Assembly: GCA_965240325.2 (NCBI GenBank)
Contig: OZ251234.1
Coordinates: 124,001-188,000, forward strand
DNA length: 64,000 bases
Source: Rebecca billardiae RCC1528
Lineage: Eukaryota > Haptophyta
Direction: 5' to 3'
The position numbers and the translations under genes are program-made. Shown one piece after another: positions 49,435 through 57,573 of this stretch (its first letter is position 1; every line of letters begins with the position of its first letter). The notes beneath the pieces were generated by a model, which was given only the letters and a program-made list of their open reading frames with translations, did not search any database and was not told the DNA's origin.

Positions 49435-51694
49435 AGGGGGGAGGGGGGCGCTGCCGCGCGCCGCGCGCCGCGCGTGCGCGCACGAGCAGCTCGTCCATGG
49501 GCGCGCTGTCGGGCAGCAGCGGCAGCAGCGCTTCGAGCTGCAGGCTGCCGCCCGACTGCGGCAGCAGCGCGAGCGCCGCGCGCACCGCCTCCGCGCCGAC
49601 CGGCGCGCCGGGCGCGGGCGTGAGCACGTGCCGCGCGAGCCGGGCCCACAGCCGGCGGCGCGCGTCGGCGTCCGGCGGCGCGCGCGCGATCTCCTTGGCG
49701 AGCTCGAGCTCGTCCGCCTGCAGCGCGCACGCCAGCCCGTCCTCGTGCAACCCGAGGTCCGCGTACAGCCGAGCGGCCGCGCGGCGCAGGCCCAAGGCTT
49801 CGCACGCGCCCAGCAGCGAGCGCGCGTCCAGCGGCGGCGGCGCGCGGCGCGGCGCGGCGGGCGCGCCGGCGGCGGGCGGCGCGGCGGGGCGCTGTGCGCT
49901 GAGCAGCGCCTCGAGCTTGGGCTCGTCGCGCGCGTGCGCGTACAGCAGCGCGAGGGCGTGCCACACCGCACCCGCCTCGCAGCCCAGCTCGGCCGTGGCG
50001 TGCTCGAGGTAGCGCGTGGCGTGCGCGCGCACCGCGGCCGCGTGCGCGCTCGGCGGCGGCGCGGCGGGCGGCGCGCTCGCGGCGGGCGCGGGCGGCGGCG
50101 CGCTCGCCGCGAGGATGGCGGGCAGCAGCCGCAGCGGCTCGAGCCTCGGCGCCTTGTGCGCCATCCAGTACTCCACCGTCTCCGCGGGCGCGGCGCGCAG
50201 CAGCTCGGCCGCGTACGTGTAGTGCAGCTCAGCGTCCGCACCGCGCACGTGCGCCCGCAGCGCGCTCAGCGCGGCGTGCGCGTCGCCCGCTTGCACGTGG
50301 TGGGCCACCGCGCGCTCAACGTCGCCCGCCGCTGCGGAGAAGAGCAGCAGCTCCTTCGTCGCGCCGTGCTGCGCCAGCAGCTCCTGCGCCGCGTGCACGT
50401 CCAGCGCGGAGGTGTGCGCGGCGGCGAACGCGCTGAGCTCGTGTGAGCGCGCCGCCTGCGCGCGCTCGGCGGCGCGCGCGGCCGCGTGCGCGGACGCGTC
50501 GTCTGCGGGGCGGAGCGCCGCGATCGCCGCCGCGGCCGTCGCCTCCGCCGTCGCCTCGTCGAGCTGCGCCGCGAGCAGCTCCAGCGCCCACATGGCGAGG
50601 AGCGTGCGCTGCGTCTTGTCCGACGGCTGCGCCGCGCGCGGCGGGGGCGGGGGCGGGGGCGGGGGCGGGGCGGGGCTCGGCCGCGGCGGCGAGCGGAGCG
50701 CGGCGCGGGTGCGCGCGCGCCGGCGGCGGCGGGAAGGGCGGCGGGCGGGCGCGCGCGCGCGCGCGCGCACGGGTGTGTGCTGCAGCCGCGCCGTCACGTA
50801 ACTGATCAGAGCGCGCGCGGGGTGGTCGGGGTCTGAGGGCGACACGCCCGGCTGCGGCCGCGCGTGCAGCAGCCGCAGCGCCGCCTCCTCGAAGGAGAGC
50901 GCGTGCTGCACCCTCGCCAGCGTGAGCGCGGCCGCGTGCAGCTGCCCGTGCGCCATCGCCGCCTCGCCCTCCGCGCGCAGCACCTCGTCGCGTTGGGCCG
51001 CGCTGTGGCATGCGCGCAGCGCGGCGGCAAAGGCTCCGCGCTCGAGCAGCTGCCGCCACAGCGCGCGCCCCTCCGCGTGCACGCCCAGGCGGAAGCTGCG
51101 GCGCGCGGCCGGCCGCGGCGCGGGCGCGGGGCAGGGGCGGCGCGCGCGCGGTCGGCGCGCGCGCGCGCGCGCGCCGCGCCGGCCGCACCGCTGCGGAGCG
51201 CGGCGGTGCTGTGCGGGCGCGAGCGCGGTGCGCGCGCGCCGCGGCCGCACATGCAGGCGCCCGTCGCCGCCCAGAAGGAGGCGCGCGCGCAGTCTGCGGC
51301 GCAGGCGACGAAGGCGAGCGCCGCCTCGTCGGGCGCGCGGGCCTGCGCGGGCGCGAGCGCGCGCGGCGCGTCGAACGGATTCGTCGAGGGCGGCGGCGCG
51401 TCGAAAGGGTTCCCGCCGCCGCCGCGGATCGCGGCGCGCGCCGCCGCGGCCGCGGCCGCCTCCGTGTCCTCCGCCTCCGCGCGGCTGATGCCGAGCGCGC
51501 CCGCCGCGCGCTCGAGGTGGAAGGTGCCGGAGAAGGCCGACTCCTCGCCGAGGTGCGCGAGGGCGAGGGCGGCGTGGGCGTGGAGCACGACGGTGTGCAG
51601 CCGGGTGCACAGCACGCCGACGGGCGGCGGCGCGGGCGGCGGCGGGCGCGCGCCCACCGCCGCCGCGCCCGCCGCCGCCTGCGCGCCGCCGCGC

Positions 51695-51731
<37 letters not shown>

Positions 51732-52896
51732 GCGGCGCGGCCACGACCAGCTCGAGCGGCAGCAGCCGCGCCTCGATCACGTGCGTGCCCTCGGCGTCGG
51801 CGTCCGCGTCCGCGTGGCCCGCGCCACTCGCGCCCCGCGTGCTGCTCACGCCGGGACCCGCCGGCGCGTCCGGCGCGCCGCCCGCGCACCGCGCGCCGCG
51901 CGCGCCCGCGCCGCCGCGCACCGCCAACGTCGCGCGGTAGATGCCAACGCGGGTGAGCCAGACGACGGCGAGGGCGGCCGCGTCGTCGGCGGTGGCGGGG
52001 CCGGGCGCGCCGAGCGCGGCCGCGGGCAGCCAGCCGAGCTCGAGCCGCGAGCGCGCACCCGCGTCGGGGCAGGGCACTTCAATCAGCAGCTGCGCACCCG
52101 CCGCGCCGGGCGCGCGCAGTGATGGCGGGCCGCCCGGTGCGCCTCCGCGCTCGGCCGCCGCGCTGAGCGCGAGCTCGGCGGTGCGGCCTCGGAAGAGGAG
52201 GAGGCGGCTCGGCGTGCCGAGGAGGATGAGCACGCCGCCCGCCTCCGACGACGCCGCCGACGCGCCGCCCGCGCGCCCCACCGCCTCGACCGCGAGCGCG
52301 CACACGGGCGTGGGTGGCTCCTCGCGCAGGCTGAGCAGCTGGCGCGCGCCGCGCTCCCTGCTGCCGTCCGCGCTCAGCGTGAGCTCGTGCACGCCGCCGG
52401 CGGAGGTGCCGAGGAGCGCGGTGTCCGACGGCGCGAGCGCGCCCGCGCCCGCCGCGCCGCCGCCCGCCGCGCCCGCGCCCGCGCCCGAGCCGGGCGGCGG
52501 CGGCACCCACGCGATGCACTCGGCAGCCGAGCCGCCGCGCAGCTTGGCGAGGCGCACGGGCGCGCGAGGCTTGGCGCCGCGCGGCGCGGCGCCCGCGTGG
52601 ACGAACAGCTCGCCGCTCCGCGTGCTCAGCAGCGCGAGCGTGCCCGTCGGCTCGACGCTCAGCGCGAGCGGCGCGTCGTCCGCGCGCAGCGGCAGCTCGA
52701 GCGATTCCGCCTCGCCGCTCGAGCCGCTCACGCGCACGAGGCGAGAGCGCGAGGTGACGAGCGCGACGGCGTTGGCGGCGGCGGCGAGGAGCACGACGCG
52801 CTCCGCGACGCCGCCCGTGCTCGCCACGCGCCACACCGGCCCGTCGAGCGTGAGGAGCGGGCCCTCCGCCGGATCGTCAGGCAGCGCGGCCGCCAT
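48806..52896 (-). CDS. VPS18: Vacuolar sorting protein VPS18 (HOPS/CORVET core subunit)
   Basis: Tethering-complex subunit for endosome and vacuole fusion. Reading minus: exons 52896-51251, 51095-50771, 50626-49484 and 49261-48806, GT-AG, phases 2, 0, 0, 1189 aa. The N-terminal half is a beta-propeller-like region with Gly/Ala inserts (ECIAWVPPPP, LLGTSAGGVHEL) and FVACAADCARASFWAATGAC. Exon 2 starts the alpha-solenoid (FRLGVHAEGRALWRQLLERG, LARVQHALSFEEAALRLL). Exon 3 continues it (MWALELLAAQLDEA, HELSAFAAAHTSALDVHAAQ, LHYTYAAELLRAAPAETVEY). Exon 4 ends in the VPS18 RING-type finger (QRCAASGRALSRRAAARGDV, LLFPCGHAF, ECALCGEAML). Introns 2 and 3 contain tandem repeats. The start codon lies 35 bp from the SDR gene on the other strand. 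Confidence 0.92.
49265..49351. repeat. 8-bp tandem repeat (GCACGGCA)n in VPS18 intron 3
   Basis: About ten copies of an 8-nt unit, adjacent to the 3' splice site of VPS18 intron 3. On the minus strand it reads as TGCCGTGC repeats running up to the acceptor. Confidence 0.92.
49412..49433. repeat. (GA)n repeat in VPS18 intron 3
   Basis: About ten GA units. On the minus strand it is a (TC)n pyrimidine tract upstream of the 8-bp repeat in the same intron. Confidence 0.88.
50641..50675. repeat. (GGGGGC)n tandem repeat in VPS18 intron 2
   Basis: Five consecutive G-runs of 4-5 separated by single C on the plus strand. This meets the four-run rule for a G-quadruplex; the transcript strand is the C-rich one. 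Confidence 0.85.
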
Positions 52897-52931
52897 GCTG
52901 CGTCGGCAGCGTCGCGCACGAGCATCCGAAG
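52897..52931. promoter_or_regulatory. Minimal divergent intergenic gap, VPS18 / SDR
   Basis: Only 35 bp separate the two outward start codons, or 47 bp if the SDR starts at 52944. The two 5' UTRs and core promoters must therefore overlap each other or the opposite coding sequence. Confidence 0.5.
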
Positions 52932-53843
52932 TTGTTCAGACGCATGAACGCGGCGGGAGCCATGATGACGCGCCACGCACTGGCGTGCGCGCTCGCGCTC
53001 GCGTGGCCCGCCGGCGCCGCCGGCGCGGCCGTCGTGCGCATGAGCTCCAGCGCCAGCTCCAGCCCGCCCGCCCAGCCGCCGCCCCGAGGCACGGCGATCG
53101 TGACGGGTGGCGGGCGTGGGATCGGCGCAGCGTGCTCGCGCTTGCTCGCCGCGCGCGGCTACGGCGTGGTGATTGCGTACCAGAGCGACGCCGCGGCGGC
53201 GCAGTCGGTGTGCGACGAGATTTCGCAGAAGGGCGGCCTCGCGCTCGCCGCGCGCGCCGACGTCAGCGTCGACGCCGACGTCGTGTCGCTCTTCGAGGCG
53301 GCAGACGGCGCGTGGGGCGGCGGCGTGCCTCTGACGGCGCTCGTCAACAACGCCGGCTACCTCGGGCCCGGCGGGACCGACCTGGGCGTGGTTGGCGACG
53401 TGGACGCGCTGGCGCGCATCGTCGCCACCAACGTGGGCGGCCCGCTCCTCTGCTGCCGCGAGGCGGAGAAGCGCATGTCCACCAAGCGCGGCGGGCGCGG
53501 CGGCAGCATCGTGCAGATCTCGTCAGGCTCCGCTTACATTGGCACGCCGCTGCTGTACGCGGCGTCCAAGGGGGCGCTCAACTCGCTCACCATCGGGCTG
53601 GTCCGCCCGCTCACCGAGGGCGGCATCCGGATCAACACCGTCTCGCCCGGCATGACCGAGACCGACCTCGTCAGCGCCGTCAGTAAGACCTTCGACTGGA
53701 GCCAGATCCCGCTCGGCCGCATCGGCCAGCCGGACGAGATCGCCGCGGCGGTGTGCTGGCTGTGCTCCGACGAGGCCAGCTACGTCTCTGGCGCCAACCT
53801 GCGCGTCGCCGGAGGCAGGCCGCCCGGGACCACCCTCGGGTAG
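52932..53843 (+). CDS. Short-chain dehydrogenase/reductase with N-terminal leader
   Basis: Classical SDR of 303 aa, NAD(P)-dependent oxidoreductase. The cofactor motif TGGGRGIGAACSRLLAARGY (residues 58-77) and RADVSVDADVV follow the leader. NNAGYL is the NNAG structural motif. ISSGSAYIGTPLLYAASKGA gives the catalytic Ser and Tyr-x-x-x-Lys, and RINTVSPGMTETDL and ASYVSGANLRVAGG close the fold. It resembles 3-oxoacyl-ACP-reductase or glucose-dehydrogenase-like SDRs; the substrate cannot be told. The first ~36 residues (Met-rich, then ALACALALAWPAGAAGAAVV) form a hydrophobic leader consistent with a signal or bipartite plastid-targeting sequence. Met 52944, 52962 or 52965 are alternative starts. 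Confidence 0.9.
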   Translation: MFRRMNAAGAMMTRHALACALALAWPAGAAGAAVVRMSSSASSSPPAQPPPRGTAIVTGGGRGIGAACSRLLAARGYGVVIAYQSDAAAAQSVCDEISQKGGLALAARADVSVDADVVSLFEAADGAWGGGVPLTALVNNAGYLGPGGTDLGVVGDVDALARIVATNVGGPLLCCREAEKRMSTKRGGRGGSIVQISSGSAYIGTPLLYAASKGALNSLTIGLVRPLTEGGIRINTVSPGMTETDLVSAVSKTFDWSQIPLGRIGQPDEIAAAVCWLCSDEASYVSGANLRVAGGRPPGTTLG

Positions 53844-54190
53844 TAGTATAGGAGTCATCTGGCTCGTGTCTGGTGCGCGACAGCGCGGCTGATGATCACC
53901 CGCAGGGTAGCCTCGGGGCCATCCGACGAATCGGCGCCAGCGCACTGCCACTTGCTCAGCCTCAGCAGTCAGCTGCCGCTGGGCCACTGACAGTGACAAG
54001 TGACAGTGACACAGCACTTGGCAGTCTCATATCAGCTAATAATAATAAGTAGTGTCTCCGCCGCCGCCATATCACTATCAGCCACTGCGCGCGATTCAGC
54101 GCTGGCGCAAGTCATTATTGATATATATATGTATATATATATGGCCACGCCACTTCATCCGCACCAGCCGCCGCCCGCCGCGGGCGCGGG
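53844..54190. other. Intergenic region, convergent 3' ends
   Basis: About 350 bp between the SDR stop and the SPX gene stop. AT-rich with a short TA tract at 54119-54140. No gene. Confidence 0.5.
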
Positions 54191-55164
54191 CTAGGCGGGC
54201 GGCGGCAGCGGCGGCATGTCGAACGCGGTGAGCACGCACGGCAACGGGAAGGCGACAGACGGGCCGGGCGCGCGCGCGCGCTGCTGCACGCCCGCGAGCA
54301 CGGCCTCGAGCCGATCCGCAAGTTGCCGCGCGCTCTGCTGCTCATCGACGATGGGCGGCAGCGGCATCTCGGCGAGGAAGCCGTCGAAGTCCATCGTGTC
54401 CACCGCCGTGAGCGTGACACCGCCGCCGCCCGGGCTGTGCAGCCCGCCGCAGCCGCAGCTGCCGCCGCTGCCGCCGCGGCTGGCGCTCGCGCCGTCGCTT
54501 GGCAGCACGGCGCTGTACAGCGTGTCGATGTCGAGCGACGAGCGCGAGTCCGACGGCTCGGGCGAGCCCTGCATCACGCTCTGCAGCGCCTCGCGCATCT
54601 GCGGGTCGAACACGCCCCCATCCTCTCGGTCGCGCGCGCCGCTGTGCTCGGCATCGCGCAGCGAGAGGCACAGCAGCAGGTCAGCCAGCAGCGAGGACGA
54701 CTTGCCAAAGAGCGTCGACTTGCCCCACTCGCGCGCGAACCAGTTGGCGCCGTCGTTCGAGCGGTGCTGCTTGTCGTGCTTCTTCACGATCTTGCGCGCC
54801 GCCGTCGAGTTGAGCCGCACCCAGCTCGCGAGCTTGCACGCCTCGCTCACGAGGCACTCGTCAATCGAGTTGATCACGTCCGCGAGCGCGAGGTTGAAGG
54901 AGACCTCGAGCTCACGGAGCGAGCCGCGCAGCAGGGTGAAGAAGTTGATCTCGTCCGCCTTCTTCAGCACCTTCTTCATCTGCTTGTACGGCAGGCACGG
55001 CTGCGCCCGGCGCATGCCGCGGAGCGAGCGGCGGGTGAGAGCACGCCGACTCGGCCACCGTCTCGCGCGACGCGCGCGCGCGACGCTATGCAGCCGCGGG
55101 TGGGCGGGGCGCATACCAGGTCGAATGTCGGCGCGACCGCCTCAATTTCCTTCCCGAACTTCAT
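54191..55164 (-). CDS. SPX-domain protein
   Basis: SPX domains sense inositol pyrophosphates and control phosphate homeostasis. Reading minus: exon 1 is 55164-55117 (MKFGKEIEAVAPTFDL) and exon 2 is 55000-54191, phase 0, GT-AG, 285 aa. The join yields MKFGKEIEAV followed by LPYKQMKKVLKK, the signature start of SPX with its Lys-rich ligand surface. ADEINFFTLLRGSLRELEVS, then RLNSTAARKIVKKHDKQH, carry the conserved second helix and the K-x-x-K-K-x-D-K ligand motif. After ~residue 130 no EXS, MFS, VTC or RING domain follows. There is only a Gly/Ser/Asp-rich tail with FDGFLAEMPLPPIVDEQ, so it looks like a stand-alone SPX regulator. It is divergent from the IQ/RING gene. Confidence 0.9.
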
Positions 55165-55554
55165 CCCGAGCGGCTCGCTACCGCCCGCCCTGCGCCCGGC
55201 GAGCGGCGGCGCCTCCAGCCGCGCCGGGGCCGAGGGCTCGCAGGAGCAGGGCTCACGAGCCCATCAGCTATCAAGCGGCTAATAGCTGCTGCTAAATCGT
55301 CCATACTGTATCCGATCTCTTCGCGATCTCGCGCCGGAACGGACGGGCGGCCTTTGGCCTTGGAAGGAGATTCCACGTCGTCGCATCAAAGCTCACTCGA
55401 CACGCCTGCGCCTTGACGTCACCGGCCAACGATGACGCGCCAGATTTGCGCCAAACCGGCCCCGGACCGCGACAAGTCCCGCCCATCCTGGTCGCGACAA
55501 GGACCGACCTCCCGCCCGCCGCACAACGCATCACGAACACGACTCGCCACCGGC
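55165..55554. promoter_or_regulatory. Divergent upstream region, SPX / IQ-RING gene
   Basis: 390 bp between the chosen divergent starts. An in-frame Met at 55432 would shorten it to 267 bp. No motif assigned. Confidence 0.35.
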
Positions 55555-56610
55555 ATGGGCTGCATGCTTGCGACGATGGGCTTGGAGAGGGTGTTCGTGC
55601 GGAACGACGCGAAGTGCAAGGAGGAACCAAAGATCACCATCGACAACGCGACCGACGTCGAAGTCCTCATCTGGGTCAACGGTGGCGGGCCGCTGGCGCG
55701 TGTCGATGCGCACTCGCGGATGGACGTGACCGCGCCGCGCCACCTCGCCGGCTCGCAGCAGCGCTGGAAGGCGACGTGTGCCCTGCTGCCCTGGCGCCAC
55801 GGTACCAGCGCAGAGCGCATCGCCATCGAGGTCAAGTCGTGGCAGTTCAAGCCTCGCCAGGTGGGCACAAAGGACGCGCGCACCCTAACGATCGCGCATG
55901 CGTGCGGCATGACGGTCCGCGAGCTGTCCGTCGTCGTGTCCGCGCAGCGCGCGTTTCGCGGGCGGAGGTTGGAGCGCAAGATTGCCGCGGCAGAAGCGCT
56001 CGCCAAGGCGCGCGCCGCCGCCGCCCTCACCATCCAGGCGCGCGCGCGCGGCCGGCTGGCGCGCGCGCGCGCACCGTGCCCGATCTGCCTCGAGGAGATG
56101 CCGTGGCTGGCGATGGGCGCGCCGGCGCGCGGGAGCAAGTGCCACCGCGTGTGCAGCGCGTGCGCGGCGCAGTACGTGGACACCTCTCTCCGCGAGGGCC
56201 GGCTGTACGTCCGCTGCCCCGGCGGCGACTGCTCCACCCTCCTCTCGCCGGCCGACCTGAGGCGGCTCTCGTCCGCACGCGCGTTCGAGCACTACACGGA
56301 CGCGCTCGCGGCGACGCACGCGGGGCGGCTGCTCGAGGAGGGGGACAAGTCGTTCGTCGGCTGGTGCCGTGAGCACGCGCGCCAGTGCCCGGCGTGCACC
56401 GTTGTCATCTGGCGTTCCGTCGGCTGCGACAGCATGATGTGCCGCTGCGGCCGCGCGTTCAACTGGTCGTCCGAGGAGGCGCAGATCAAGGTGGGCAACG
56501 CTGAGCGCGCAGACGGGGCGGCCGAGGGCAACGAAGAGAAGACGATGACCCAGGCGGCGCGCACGGTGGTGCCCCGCATGTGCGCTGCGCGGCCCGCGGC
56601 GAGTGCCTGA
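55555..56610 (+). CDS. IQ-motif RING/RBR-like zinc-finger protein
   Basis: 351 aa. The start at 55555 gives MGCMLATMGLERV, a possible N-myristoylation/palmitoylation signal; an upstream in-frame Met at 55432 exists. Residues ~20-120 are a basic folded segment of unknown type. AALTIQARARGRLARAR is an IQ motif, which could bind calmodulin. It is followed directly by a RING-like finger CPICLEEMP...CHRVCSACAAQYV...RCPGGDC, then GWCREHARQCPACTVVIWRS and VGCDSMMCRCGRAFNW. The last pair is the CPxC...GCxxMxCxCGxxFxW pattern of IBR/RING2 domains in RBR E3 ligases. Only two zinc modules are visible instead of three, so ubiquitin-ligase activity is plausible but unproven. Confidence 0.8.
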   Translation: MGCMLATMGLERVFVRNDAKCKEEPKITIDNATDVEVLIWVNGGGPLARVDAHSRMDVTAPRHLAGSQQRWKATCALLPWRHGTSAERIAIEVKSWQFKPRQVGTKDARTLTIAHACGMTVRELSVVVSAQRAFRGRRLERKIAAAEALAKARAAAALTIQARARGRLARARAPCPICLEEMPWLAMGAPARGSKCHRVCSACAAQYVDTSLREGRLYVRCPGGDCSTLLSPADLRRLSSARAFEHYTDALAATHAGRLLEEGDKSFVGWCREHARQCPACTVVIWRSVGCDSMMCRCGRAFNWSSEEAQIKVGNAERADGAAEGNEEKTMTQAARTVVPRMCAARPAASA

Positions 56611-57573
56611 AAAGCCCCATCGTGATTCCCGCTCGCTTCGAATAGCACGACGCGGCCCTTCGCTGATTCGCGGCCGGCGCGTTTAGTCGGCGTCATCGTC
56701 AGGGCGGCGACGATGATCAGCTATAGCATAGGCTTCGATCATGCTCATCAGACTGAATCAGAGTCAGCATCGCGTCATCACATCATCCGATGACATGATC
56801 CGCGCCGGTCATCGTCAATAGTTCGTCACGACTCGAGACGTAGTTACACGATAACGACGACTCGTCCGTCCGATGACGGTTATTGACGGGCGTCGCCACC
56901 GCGGGACCCGGCCGCCCGACGCTGACCGGCTGGCGAGTGGCGGGCTGTCGTGGCCGATCACGCATGCCTGCGCTAAATAATGATACCGATCGAGCGAGTC
57001 CTACCGACAGTACCGCGTCTACGACTACGCTGACTGACTGAGAGTAGCACGGATGACGACGAGTGTACTTGGCATCGATCTATATATATTCTATCTGATT
57101 ATATAGTATATATTCTATATATATGATATACTATTGTCTATTACTATATATATCTGAATGCAGCAGTGACTGAATCTGATTGGACGCCGTGTCCCGCGGC
57201 GGCGTCGGGCCGCTGTCTGTGTCTGACTCTGACTCTGACCGACTGCTGCTCGGATGATATGTGTGAGTATGTGTCGTCGGAGTGTGACGGCTCCGGCTCC
57301 GGTCCAACCCCCCCCCAGCTCCGTTACGTCTTGGCCCCGAGCCGAAGGCACTTTCCGGTGGCGGCCCGCGGCGGATTCCGGCCATTCCGCGGCGGCCGCG
57401 CGCGGCCATCCGCGAGATAGTGATCCTGCCGTGACTTGAGAGTCTTGAGAGAGAGAGCTCTTGAGTAGAGACGTCGAGGGTCTGTGCGCATCCGCGTCGG
57501 GCATGTTGCCCGGCGCCACCACTGGAGACTGGGCCCGCGCGCGCCGCGCGTCGCAGACTCTAAGCATACGCGG
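56611..57573. other. Intergenic AT-rich region, convergent 3' ends
   Basis: About 960 bp without a supported gene. It includes a dense AT-rich block (57075-57155) of imperfect TATATA and TATTC units, and many short ATCATGA/TGATGA-type motifs. Confidence 0.5.

Noticed and set aside
48578-50446. 622-codon plus-strand ORF
   Set aside because: Shadow of VPS18 exons 3-4 and its repeat-filled intron; low complexity.
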